A stretch of 64,000 nucleotides of DNA from Paramacrobiotus metropolitanus (taxonomy: Eukaryota > Tardigrada > Eutardigrada > Parachela > Macrobiotidae): contig NW_026570226.1 in NCBI RefSeq assembly GCF_019649055.1, forward strand, positions 1,178,001-1,242,000, in the 5' to 3' direction. Numbering within the stretch: position 1 is the first letter of the stretch; every line of letters starts with the position of its first letter. A program made the position numbers and the translations under genes. Below are positions 52,920 through 63,152 of this stretch, piece after piece. A model generated the notes under the pieces. It ran no database searches. It was not told the origin of the DNA and was given only the letters and a program-made list of their open reading frames with translations.

Positions 52920-53285
52920 TCAGCTAGGAGTATCCGTAGTATTCTGGCTCTGGCGTTGTCGCTGCCTTGTCACGGGACCAGCATAACTAGGGACCGCTCC
53001 ACCATCGTTGGATGAGGTAGACGCTGACGAGCTCTTCTTCCCCCGTCCTCTCCCAGCAGCGCTTTTGCTGTGATCTGTTCCGTCCTTCTGATCGCTGCTA
53101 GCACTGCCTTGGGAACATCCAGCTTCGTCACCGACATGTCTCTCTTCCGAAGATTTCTTCTGCTTGTCATCGTCGTCCTTTTTTGTCTGTGAATCCTTGA
53201 GAGCAAGGTAGACTTGCTTGCAGGCCTCCCAGTCAGCCTGTGAATCCATCCCGATTTCAATCCGACTGCACGGTAAATGGATCAT
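52920..53285 (-). CDS. Small charged low-complexity protein, unrecognised
   Basis: The open frame from the ATG at 53285 to TGA at 52920-52922 encodes 121 residues. The first 35 look ordered ('MIHLPCSRIEIGMDSQADW', 'CKQVYLALKD'). The rest is Lys/Asp/Ser-rich, with 'KKDDDDKQKK', 'GRGRGKK' and a Ser run, and looks disordered and nuclear in character. A splice acceptor (TTTGCACTTTCAG) lies just upstream, so there is probably a 5' exon, perhaps the untranslated one ending in a GTTAGTG donor near 53520, or the coding region may extend upstream. A second methionine 'MDSQAD' is an alternative start. I do not recognise the family. Confidence 0.5.
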   Translation of the reverse strand: MIHLPCSRIEIGMDSQADWEACKQVYLALKDSQTKKDDDDKQKKSSEERHVGDEAGCSQGSASSDQKDGTDHSKSAAGRGRGKKSSSASTSSNDGGAVPSYAGPVTRQRQRQSQNTTDTPS

Positions 53286-53872
53286 GGCGAAATTGAAAGG
53301 CAAAAACTGAAAGTGCAAATCGCTACCGCGAATCTAAATCAAAGAAGAACGGCACCCATCCAATCTAATCAACCTTTCTAAAAGATGCGTTATTAACTCA
53401 CAGTTCGCACAGTGTACGAAAAGAGGCAGCCAAATTCTCTTAAAATTATAAAAAAAAACACCGATCTCGCGAAAAACCGTCAAACATAAGATAAGTAATT
53501 TTACGAAATTTCACTAACCTGCTTTCAAACATCAAACAACTGCAAACTTTCAAGCTGCGTTCAGCTTTCACGTAAACAACACAGAAAGGTACGGAAACAG
53601 ACGACAGCACAAACTGCCCGGGAGGCAGTTATCTAACAAAGTCAAAGTACTTGCCAAAGTGTAGAACGTGGGCAGCAGCTGTCATTCGGGTTCTGGCTTG
53701 GTCATTGTGTTGTAATTGTTCTCGTTTCTGCTGTTACGCTGTAAAGTGTAAAGCCAAATGAATATAAATAGTGACAAAGTTCATTCTCATCTTTTCAATT
53801 TTTTATTCAGGTGTGCAAGGTTTACATGTAACAGATTTTTGTAGCGAAGCTGTGGGATACTGAACAGCAGGG
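53286..53872. promoter_or_regulatory. Divergent region, charged protein / STK11IP
   Basis: Holds both 5' UTRs and promoters. No TATA box was recognised. A CAG/GTTAGTG donor on the minus strand near 53520 supports a 5' UTR intron of the left gene. Confidence 0.4.
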
Positions 53873-56800
53873 ATGCCGTCCTTGTTGCAGCAGTTGGTCA
53901 GCAATCTTCGTAGATCCGAAGGGGATCTGCTGTCAGGTGCTGCTTGTTTATCTCTGATTACTCCCGTAATATCCCGCTTTGCTACCGATCTCGCACACGT
54001 TTCTTCTTTATCGTCGCCTTCGGAGCCCTCTCCGCGAAGCCCTAACAACGAACAAAGCAAACTCCTATCCTTGCGTGAAGATCTCCAGTATTTAGGTTAT
54101 ATTGCAGATCGGATTTTTGGCCTGATCATTCTGCATGGCGATGGGACGCTGCAAGGGGCTGTTTCCCTGCGGCCTTTCCGATCCCTGAAGTTTTTAGAGC
54201 TGCGCCGGTTACCGTTACATTTACTGAAGGGGTTGACCGTTTTGCGAGGACAACTGGAAACTATTGTATGTGTGCGATCTTTACAAAATTTGGAACTGTT
54301 GTTGGTTAAATGCGGAGGCGATGCTGCTGATGCGTTCCCGTGGCCCCAATTGCGCACATTAGTATGCGTTGATTGCGAACTGGAAGATCTAGGTGATGCT
54401 TTGGATTGTGCGACAAATTTGTCTAGTTTAGATCTCAGGTAAGGCCAAATATGTTTATCTACTTACAAATGAATAATGCTCTTAATGCATATTCATTGCT
54501 GAATATTTATTATTGTTAGCTGCTTGCTGCTCCGCATTTTCTAACTATTTATTAACTTTTTCTTTTTGTTGTTATTTAAATCTGCTAAAAGTTTCAAATG
54601 TTGATTTTTTAGCCGAAACTCTATTCGTCATTCCAAGACTGCTCTTCTTCGGCTGGATGAGTTAATTAACGTCAATTTAAACTACAATTTCCTTGAGAAA
54701 GTGCCAAAATTTTCTCCTTCAGCGAATCATCGTTTACGGGTTTTAACATTGCGAAATAATCGTCTTGAATCACTGGAGGGATTAGAAGACTTGGAAAACC
54801 TGCAAGAGCTGGACATTTCTGACAACTGCCTGATGAGTCATGATACGCTATGGCCGCTGCGACGCCTTCCGAGATTGGGAAAGCTTTCTTTGTCCGGAAA
54901 TCCCATCAGTTTCCATAAGAAACATCGCGTACTAACTGTCGTTAATTTGAATTCTCAAACATTTAAACAGCGACGGTTTTTCCTTGACGGTCTACAGTTA
55001 ACGCGAACTGAAGCAGCGTACATTCCGGACGAGCCCATTGGGTTTGGTCGGCGATCCATCTCGCCTGTTGATGCGGAAGCCGTGTCGATTCAGACTGTCG
55101 CTAGTTCCCTGCAGAACAGTATGCAAGAGGGTTCCGTGATTGACGTGCCGACTTCTTCAGGGAAGAAGAAACAAATGCGAGTCAGGGTTGTGCGTCTGGA
55201 TTCATCGCAGAACAACGCGGATGCTGCCGACCAGGGCCAAGAACGCACGAACGGTCAGGGTTGTACTTGTGTTATCTCATTTAATGCCGATTTGTGTTTT
55301 ATTTAATCGACGTAATGCTTTTTTAAATAGTTAATGCTTTTTTAAATAGTTCGTATCAGATGCTTGACCGGTTAGAGTTATTGTCGAGGAGTAGTGAATC
55401 AACAGCAAAACTTTTCTCTTCCTTTTTGGGTTTACTCATGTACTCGGTGTTTTATTTTTTTGAATAAACTTCAATAACCACCATTTATTAAATGTCTTGT
55501 AGCTAAATTCTTGATATCTTAGTTTTAATATTTTTGCTTACGGTGTTTTATGCCAAGTTATTAGGTTGCCCAGTCCGGCCCCTGTGCATAATTAGTAGGG
55601 GAGATTTTGAAAAATCGGAATGATGTTACTAATGCTTGTTGTTTGCAGAACCCCCCGTTGACATTCTGAGCTCCTCGACATCATCAGCATTTGCGCAAGA
55701 TATTGAAGAATTACGTGAAAAGTTTGGAGAAGAATGGCTTAAATTCCACGCCGTTCAGAATTCTGTACCACAGTCTGCGCCTATAGCTATCGAAGTTCCA
55801 GATTTCACCGCTCAGCTAATTGACGAAATCATTCACCCTCATGACGAGCAGCTCACAGCGGAACCGGAGCGCATTCAGAGCGCGGAAAGTATTGACGATG
55901 CACCTCCACCTTTGCACACAGAATCCAACGAAAATGAATCTGATCCGTTTCTCGTACAGCTGGAGGATAAGCCGAATTCCGAAGATGCTTTGTTAGTGTC
56001 ATTAGGTGATAAGCACTTGATTGAACGAAACATTTCTGGGGTGATAGTTGAGATGCTGGAGAACACTAGCGTATTGAAGTGTGAAATCAGCGAGGACGAT
56101 CCGACACGGTTGTCAATGTATTTTGATTACATGCGCAAAGATCGACGGAGTCGGAAATACTGTTTTGAAGATGCGGACCAAGCGTTGCAGTTTCTGGATT
56201 TGGTCAGGCCGTTGGTGGACGAAAAGGATGTAAAGTTTCTCAAGTATCAATGTCTGCAGTGCAACAAAATATTTCCGGAATACCAGGCTGAAACTAAAAT
56301 CAAGTATCGCCCTCAGAGCGCAGTCCAAAGTGGATATTCTAGTTCCATCGGATCCATGTCCACTTCCAATAAAGGTATCTTCACGAAATGTTTTTCCGTG
56401 TATATATCACAGACATCTGAAAAATATGGTCGCTGTATAAAATTTCCTGTGTTTAATTGTTTTTTAATATTTCGCTTCGAAAGGCTTTACGCTAAAGTAA
56501 TATACTTTCCCGGTTGAATCAACCCCTTCGATTTTATCCAGAAAGCGGTTTTAATTATTTTTTTGTCAAATTTTTTTTAAACTTTGGAGGAAAATTTGGA
56601 TACTTACATACTTTGTTTTATTATAGTCCGCGCTTTAAAGTGTTTTCTTCAAATGATACAGAATAGCTGAATAAAATTATAGAGAGAAATCATACTTGCA
56701 TATAACCATACTTGCACTTCTTTGTCTTCTTTTGAGATTTCCTAAAAAAGAACTTCATTTAGGCATTCTGGCCGAAATGGTAGCTTGTCCATTCTGCAGC

Positions 56801-58445
56801 AGTGAAATGCTGGTAGAAAAGAAATCTGACTCATCTAGCAGTGACTCCCCGGAAGCGGATTCTCATGCCGTAGATGGCACAGCATCCACGTCTCCGAAGA
56901 AAATTAAGCGTTCCAGCAGCGTCGCTGTACTGGCGAACGAACCTACTGACGACGAAGAAACAATCCTCCCCGGGAGTTATAAAACCCCTTCAATGGGCAC
57001 TTTGAGCCCACCGGCTGCCGAACGCAGTTTAGAAAATAGCCTGTATGACTACGGCCGAAGAGATTCCGCTGAGGAGACGTTGTTCGCTGTGCATGGTGTT
57101 GACGAGGCGATGAATTTGCTCAAAATGGACGGATTAGCGATGGAAGCTCCGGGGTTTGAATGGAGCTATGATGATTACACGGCTGTGGATCACCGGCTAC
57201 GCTTGCACGTCGATATGAATTTGTTGACCGAACCTGATGAACAGTTCCAGATGATTGTGAAGGTTGGTGGCGATTTTTTGAAATGTGTAATTCTTATTTG
57301 AAGTTTCTGTAACTTTGTAGGTGGATGTGTTCACGATGGAAGGCACTTCTCCACGCGAAATGGTCTGGGTGGTGTCCAACCTGAATGTTTTAATTTGCAC
57401 TTTAAGCGAGGATTCCAGGTGGGTATTTGGTAATTTCTCGCGACTGAATTCCTCTCATGATTTAAATTTACGATTGGCGCATCTCTTGTAAATGTATCGG
57501 TGAAAATGTCGATATTTGGAACGTATTGTTTAATCAGTTTGAGTTATGTAGATATGCATATGTTTGGTGCTTAGTAGAGCTTATGTAAAATCGCGCAAGA
57601 AGGGTGCGCGCATTTTGGTGAGTCTTTTTGTTGCAGTGTTGACCCATCAGAGTGGCTTCGCCCGCAGCAATCAATCTCGTTGCGAACTTTCAACCTGTTG
57701 CATACCGTTTGCGATAATCAGTGTCTGCGACTTGGTTTGACGGATGGATCGTTTCTCTTGCTGCTTTTCCGCGATGAATCCCGAGCACAGAAATTCGCAC
57801 AACAATTCCAGGGTATATAAGCACACTCAGCGCGTGTGATGTCTAGAATGCGTGACGTTGATACTTGATCATATTCCTTTCTAGAGGTTCTAGCCAACAG
57901 CAAAGTACCGTTTTATCTGCGCGAATCCAGTGACGTTTCCACTGTGGATTCCTGGTTGGCAGCGATACCGTTTGAAGATGAGGATACCGAAGTCTGCCTA
58001 TCCGTCACCTGCCGAAGATTGTGTTATATGGGCAAATCACCAGTTAGTTTGATTTGTACGGAATCACATTTGATCATTGCCACCGATGATTATTCGAATC
58101 TGGTGCGCAGTGGCAGTACCCTTTTCACCTTGGTCGATGCGAAGCCGCTGTCTTCCATTAGCAATTTGGTAAGCACATTTTATTGTTAGATGGATCAGTT
58201 TTCCCGAAGTATGCAGTCGTTTTGTGGCAATCGATGGCTTATTTGTGTGTGATTTGCAGGTTATGCACGCATCATCGCCGACAGTCCTGGGTATTAAGTT
58301 TTTCAACGAAGACATCGATGCAATCAATCAGTGGGATTTCCATTTTGAAGCTCTGGATGGGCTTGAAAAGATTGTCCAGTCCATACGTTCGCCTTGGGAA
58401 AACGTTGTCTTCCATGTTCCACTTAATGTTGAACTACATCCGTAA
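53873..58445 (+). CDS. STK11IP: STK11IP (LIP1), LKB1-interacting leucine-rich repeat protein
   Basis: About nine exons encode a protein of over 1000 residues. The N-terminus ('LLSGAACLSLITPVIS', 'FRSLKFLELRRLPLHLLKGL', 'QLETIVCVRSLQNLE') matches the start of human STK11IP. Leucine-rich repeats follow ('LRVLTLRNNRLESLEGLEDL', 'LQELDISDNCL') with the cap 'GKLSLSGNPISFHKKHR'. Then come 'LREKFGEEWLKFHAV', an acidic linker, PH-like segments ('SMYFDYMRKDRRSRKYCFED'), paired-cysteine motifs ('CLQCNKIFPEY' and 'CPFCSSEM') and a C-terminal PH-like block ('ICTESHLIIATDDYS', 'LGIKFFNEDIDAIN'). In mammals the protein binds the tumour-suppressor kinase LKB1 and localises to lysosomes/endosomes. Several introns read through as open frame and were excluded by conservation. 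The end at 58445 is well defined. Confidence 0.88.
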
Positions 58446-59163
58446 ATGTTGCTCCGGTTCCTGTGGTGTAATTTGTGGTAGTTTCCTTCGGTTGTTTTTG
58501 TAGCTTTGTGATACGCAGTGAACTTTTTTCCCGTTTCATGTCTGATTTGAGAGATTATGAAGGAATCAGAGGGATTGATTTTACCATTTTAATTTATTAA
58601 TGTTCCGTTGGTATCTGGCCTGTACGAATATTGACGTACACGAGAAACAGTTACGCCAGTCGTACAATAAACGCATAATTTTATTGTTGTCAAAAAACAT
58701 TCTCGTAAACATGTAGTAATTTAAGTGGAATTACTGTCCGCCGCAGTCAACACGTTAAGTATGTAATTTGCAACAAAATTACAAGTTAACCGTTTTAGGA
58801 ATTATACATATTTAGTTCATTTGCCATAACGACAGCAGAACCCTCGTTATGTTTTTGCAATCTCGGCGATTCTTGGTTTAGAAAATGTTCATTCAAGCGG
58901 CTCTTGGTGGCAAAAATTAAGCTGTAGCGGTCAGCTTTTTCTGTGCCGATGTTCTTGTAAACAAACACTGTTTTCGTTATTCAGTAAATTAAATCATGGT
59001 CAGAACTTCAATGGAGCATATCACGATTTTAATGGGGCATTCGAAGATAGCTGATATCGAAATCAAGAAAAGGTCAACTTCAGCCAGGTAAGTATCCAAA
59101 GTACATCACAACCACAGCGGCAGCTTTGTTCCTTGCCGAAAAAAAAGAGATTTGTTAACTAAT
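58446..59163. other. Convergent intergenic with a possible orphan exon
   Basis: 3' UTR space of STK11IP (+) and the GLYAT-like gene (-). A short plus-strand open frame, 58996-59087 (ATG to a consensus GTAAGT donor, 30 codons), could be a first exon of an unknown transcript running antisense to the GLYAT-like gene. No continuation was confirmed. Confidence 0.35.
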
Positions 59164-60582
59164 CTAGGATCGCTGCGAATTATTGGTCGACGGAATATAA
59201 GTTATCCAATATGCAACAAACTCCTCGTATTTCCTTCCGCCGACAGCAACTAGGGCATTTTGCGAGGGACTGTTGGAAATCCATGTATCACCGAATATGA
59301 AAATTTCCCCATCCTCCTTGAGTTTCTTTAGGAGCTCAAATAAGACAATTTTAAAAAATCCCTGTCCCCGATAATTTGGGCTTGTGTAAGCTCCCCCGAC
59401 GTTGCCTTGGGCTTTGTAGAATACCCAGGAAACAGGAATGGCGGTTTCGTTGAACAGGGCAACATTCGGGTGATGCTGCTGGATCAAATGCCGGAAGAAC
59501 TTCCGGTTATTCTCCGCGTTACCGTAATGTCTTCCGCTTGTTAGATGTTCCAAATGGTCTTCCGTTAAGAATCCCAATTTGAACCCATGGGGCAGCGTAT
59601 AGCTGTTCAGAGTGAAAAAGAATAATTTTAGCATTTTGTCATATTCTGGACAGCATCAGCGTGTACCACTACCGCTGCTTTAGTTGAAAATTTAAAAACT
59701 GTTTATGGCGTAATTATTTTTTATTATTAATTTATTTATAATGCAGTTTGATTGCACTCGCTGCAAATTTCTCGTACTAAACCTTTTCCGGAGAGACAAT
59801 GCCGCATTTTAACATATTGCAAATACCAAGCGTGTATCTGCAGTATACTGTAAAGTGTAAAATGCAATATGTCCTTACGAGAATGGAGCAAGATTATCCA
59901 AATTATAGTAGAATGCGCCGGGAGGAAAGCCGTCTACTACACCAAAATACTGAAATTTTCCAATGCATGTTTTGTTTCCATACTCCAATAAAATGCGATT
60001 TTCCGGCTCATTGGTGCCTGCAAATGAAAGTATATTAACGGAACCATTAATTTAGGCTCAATTTTCGGCAACCGATACGAGAACAGCTTTTCTCTTGAGT
60101 TGATAAAAATCTGACTTAATCAAAATGTGCATTTCCTTGTTACCGCTTGCAAATTTGCAGTCGTTATTAACACCATTAATGCACTTCTAAACCAAATTCA
60201 TTTATTAAATTTAAGTGACATGACCATCGCATAACAAGTTAATGGATAGTTGGAAGTACAGATATGTGTACCAATAAACATTATGTTTTGTGTCCAGTCC
60301 ACCGCAGTCTGCTGGAAAATCATCTCACGAAAGCGTTCGGCGTTTTTTGAATATGTGAACACGGAATACCCGTTGACAATTGGTACATAATCCTGCAAAA
60401 AAAATAACTTTACATGTTTTCAGATGTACTGGAAAATCTAACAGAAATTAAATATGTCTGACCTGCCCATCCTTGGCTGGTCGGCAAATACAAACGGAAA
60501 TGTCTGGAAAACTGTCAACGACAAATTCCAGCCCCGGCCAGGCATACCGGTTGCGAAGTGCATTTCGCGTCAGGTGGAATAT
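59164..60582 (-). CDS. Glycine-N-acyltransferase-like (GLYAT/FR47 GNAT) protein, 5' end missing
   Basis: Four exons (60582-60463, 60392-60272, 60017-59879, 59602-59164; 819 nt, 272 codons plus stop) join without frame breaks. The first begins 'IFHLTRNALRNRYAWPGLEFVVDSFPD', the region just after the N-terminal helix in GLYAT proteins. The last holds the acetyl/acyl-CoA GNAT core: 'PVSWVFYKAQGNVGGAYTSPNYRGQGFFKIVLFELLK'. GLYAT-type enzymes conjugate acyl-CoA to glycine or other amines. About 25-30 N-terminal residues and the ATG are missing. Just upstream lie a solo LTR (60599-60961) and then an LTR retroelement. The first exon's acceptor (GCTAG) ends 12 bases from the LTR. The gene may be disrupted, or may start from an exon beyond the elements or from LTR sequence. 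Confidence 0.75.
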
Positions 60583-60598
60583 CTAGCACGCACAATAT

Positions 60599-60961
60599 TG
60601 TCACAAGCTGTGCAACACTCTCACTCTGTCCGAGGGGAAGATTGGCTACTTCCTAGTCGGAGGGAGCTGCCAGTGCCGCTCTACTAGGGGGGAAGAATGG
60701 CTACTTCCTAGCCTAGGAAGCTTACGACCAGCAAAACTACTTGCTGCTGCTACACGAAACGAAAGAGCCGCACTTTCCAGATCGAATTTAATAACAAAAG
60801 CAAAAGATCAGAAAATGCAACTAACTCTATCGCAGAGACATACCCGGCTTTTATACGCCGTAGAATAACATGCCATGATTACGTAACAGTTCCGGCGGCA
60901 GCGCCGACCAATATGAGTACAAGAAGGGAATTATACAACAACTCCTCTCAGGAGCGCGACA
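60599..60961. mobile_element. Solo LTR with 4-bp target duplication
   Basis: A 363-bp unit starting TGTCAC and ending GCGACA (inverted ends) is flanked on both sides by ATAT (60595-60598 and 60962-60965). It contains a TATA-like TTTTATAC near 60850 and a direct repeat of GGGAAGAxTGGCTACTTCCTAG (about 60634 and 60688). No internal retroelement sequence or second LTR copy is present, so it is a solo LTR. It belongs to a different family from the element at 61051. Confidence 0.75.
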
Positions 60962-61050
60962 ATATTCTTTGGCATTACTCATCGAAAGATTTTCGGGAAA
61001 GCTGAACTGACATGATCAATTTATTACTAACAACGAAAATAAATTTACCA
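60962..61050. other. Short host segment between two LTR insertions
   Basis: Eighty-nine bases of non-LTR sequence. On the minus strand it can be read as 'FPENLSMSNAKEY' directly towards the solo LTR, which is reminiscent of the N-terminal 'LPESL' region of GLYAT proteins, but an in-frame TAG on the far side and the missing splice signals leave this unproven. Confidence 0.3.
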
Positions 61051-61432
61051 TGTCAGAGACCGCACACTCGAGGCGGTAGACACCTCTTGTGGCTTTGCTC
61101 TGTCGCCCGCCCGCGCACGGCTACTCCATTCGTGCCGCGCTATTACGCTGCTCACTCAGCGTATACTTTGTCTACGCTGACCAATCAGCGCATTTCCGCA
61201 CTCTTGGGGGCGTAGCCCAGCGCTTACGAGCGATTCTATGCTTTACGGCATCAGCTGTTGCGTACCCGCAGCACGCTGCATCATTACCACTTTTACTGAC
61301 TTGCGCGCTCGCAGCTACTTTTTCCACAGTGATACCGCATTGGTTTTCTGTGTTTGTTTGTGGTTGCTTTATTGTTACCAATAAAGGCGATATTTGCCCC
61401 ATTTTCCATCTGCTTCTGTGTCATATCTGACA
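61051..61432 (+). repeat. 5' LTR
   Basis: 382 bp, beginning TGTCAGA and ending TCTGACA (7-bp perfect inverted repeat with the canonical TG...CA). An AATAAA poly(A) signal lies near 61380, about 50 bases before the end, which fits an R-U5 boundary. It is GC-rich, with multiple GCGCGC/CGCA motifs in the U3 part. Confidence 0.85.
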
Positions 61433-61442
61433 TGGTAGCAGA
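61433..61442 (+). other. Primer-binding site, initiator tRNA-Met
   Basis: TGGTAGCAGA begins immediately after the LTR and is complementary to the 3' end (...TCTGCTACCA) of metazoan initiator tRNA-Met. The match is ten bases; the next bases diverge. Confidence 0.8.
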
Positions 61443-61560
61443 CTCGCTCGGTTTTCTTTCCTGCGAGACCTCTGATTCCCAGTGAAGGCAACACGGTCGA
61501 ACTACGCTGATCGCCTATAAGTAGGCCAGCCATCCCGCGACCATCATCTCCTGCATCATA

Positions 61561-61580
61561 CGGATCTCATTGGAGATCCG
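61561..61580 (+). other. Perfect leader hairpin
   Basis: CGGATCTC, loop ATTG, GAGATCCG: an 8-bp perfect stem with a 4-base loop, 120 bases downstream of the primer site. The position resembles dimerisation or packaging stem-loops of retroviral leaders. The role is inferred only from position and shape. Confidence 0.6.
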
Positions 61581-61600
61581 CAGCGCGACGGAATAATCAT

Positions 61601-61806
61601 ACGGGTCAGGTTCATAAGTGGACCTCCCGCAGCTTTGGCTCCCCGCTCAAAAACTGAGTTGGGTACGTCGCTGTTGACCAAATAAGCGCCCTACCGGGTT
61701 GCGTTGATACGGGTCAGGCTCATAAGTGGGCCTCCCGCAGCTTTGGCTCCCGGCGCAAAAACTGCGTTCGGTACGGTCCTGTCACACCAATACGCCCTAT
61801 CGGGTG
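61601..61806 (+). repeat. 108-bp tandem duplication in the leader
   Basis: Two copies begin ACGGGTCAGG at 61601 and at 61709, each continuing with CATAAGTGG-CCTCCCGCAGCTTTGGCTCC, then CAAAAACTG-GTT-GGTACG and CGCCCTA-CGGGT. The copies differ at about ten to fifteen positions. The block contains no long open frame, so an RNA-level function or a simple duplication is likely. Confidence 0.75.
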
Positions 61807-62445
61807 CGCTGCGGCCCTTACGGTAGAAAAGGGTGAAGGGGAACGACGGAGCAGCAGTTTGGACGAGGAGAAACTCGGTAAGACCTGTTGTGGCGTCGTA
61901 GGTTTTCGGAGAACTTTCAAAAATTCGAGGTTTTCGTGTAGAACCTAAATAAAACCCTTCATAACTTTTGAACCGTTCATCCGATTTGCGTAAATCTAGC
62001 ATTTTCGGATTCCTTGAGAAATTCTGCACTAGAAAAGTGTAACAGAACTCTCGAAAAATTTTTCCATAATTTTTGGCGAATTATCGGCGAAAAACAACCG
62101 CCATTTTGTCCAGCCGGAATTTTCGCGAAAAAGTCGCGTGACGTCAGCGTGGTGATTTTCCATAAAATTCTGACCAATCAGAACATGTGGGAAACTTCCC
62201 CGTGTTATAACAGTCGTAGTGACTCATACTTTTTTGAATTTTTGCTCACGGCACGCTACTCGTGACGTAGAGCTTTTTGCAAGACCATTTCGTAACTGAC
62301 GTCACACTGGTCAGTAAAGTAAACTAGGGCCATAGGAAGCTAACGCTAAACCTGAGCTCTAGCGTACCTGACCAGCACCGACAGCGATCTAACCCAACGT
62401 TCCGGTCCGGACCAAGACCAAAGAAACCTTCTAAGTCCCAATACC
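61807..62445 (+). other. Rest of the retroelement leader
   Basis: About 640 bases between the duplicated block and the first ORF. No conserved coding content. It includes AT-rich segments with stem potential (GAAAATTTTT/AAAAATTTTC types). Function unknown. Confidence 0.4.
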
Positions 62446-63138
62446 ATGGGCCAAACAGAAAGCGCCTTGGCCAAGGTGATGCCATACACCAGCCATGAGC
62501 AACTCCAACGGAGAATGCTCAGTCCCATGGACAGGCGCCAACAAAATGACTATGCCAAGCCTCGCGGGAAGAACTATGCCACGCGCGAACCAACGGGGCC
62601 TTACGGGCTCCGTAGCGCCAGGCCAACCAGTTCTGACCCGGACGAGCCAAACTCGGCCGGCTCTACGAGTTCGGTCGAGGCCAGAGCCAGGCGGGACAAC
62701 CAAATCCTGCCGGCTGACCTGGAAACCAGCGACGAAAGTCTGGACGCCACCCGGGACGACACATTCCTGGAAGCGTCCGACGGGTTGTCCGAGGCCAACC
62801 AGCCTCAGGACAGCCAACCTGGCGCCGATAAACCGGCCCAGGCCAACAGTGTCCCTCGGGACTTGGCACAACAACCGGCCATACCTGGTCCGGGCCAAGT
62901 CCAACTTGAGGCGCCAACGGCGGCCACAAGTGAGGACAAGACACGCACCGATGGACCAGGGCCAAACAACTTGGCCCGGTCCAACCTTGACGTCCAGGAT
63001 CTGAAAACAAGTCCAACCCTATCGGGCTCGGACCAGATCCAACCTGAGGCACCAACGGTGACCAAAGGTGGACGCAAGGCCAAGGGCCAAGCCAAAAGGC
63101 TGGTCCAAAGGCACATGACCAGGGCCAACAGCCCGTGA
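62446..63138 (+). CDS. gag: Gag-like ORF 1 with MGQT myristoylation start
   Basis: 230 codons from an ATG in excellent context (ACCATGG). It starts M-G-Q-T-E-S, which satisfies the N-myristoylation consensus (Gly2, Ser6) and equals the first four residues of gammaretroviral Gag. The rest is strongly Pro/Gln/Ala/Asp-rich with many charged residues and looks disordered. The C-terminus is basic ('KGGRKAKGQAKRLVQRH'), suitable for RNA or membrane binding. No zinc knuckle is present and no major homology region was recognised. It overlaps the open frame of the next ORF by about 90 bases. Confidence 0.7.
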   Translation: MGQTESALAKVMPYTSHEQLQRRMLSPMDRRQQNDYAKPRGKNYATREPTGPYGLRSARPTSSDPDEPNSAGSTSSVEARARRDNQILPADLETSDESLDATRDDTFLEASDGLSEANQPQDSQPGADKPAQANSVPRDLAQQPAIPGPGQVQLEAPTAATSEDKTRTDGPGPNNLARSNLDVQDLKTSPTLSGSDQIQPEAPTVTKGGRKAKGQAKRLVQRHMTRANSP

Positions 63139-63152
63139 GTCAGTCGCCCATC

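Noticed and set aside
62431-62904. Long open frames on the minus strand opposite the gag-like ORF
   Set aside because: GC-rich, repeat-like codons of gag leave the opposite strand open. The plus-strand frame has the LTR, primer site and a strong start context.
63060-63138. Programmed -1 frameshift heptamer joining the two retroelement ORFs
   Set aside because: The overlap exists, but no clean X-XXY-YYZ heptamer was found in the right register (GCC-AAA-AGG is the closest), so the mechanism is left open.
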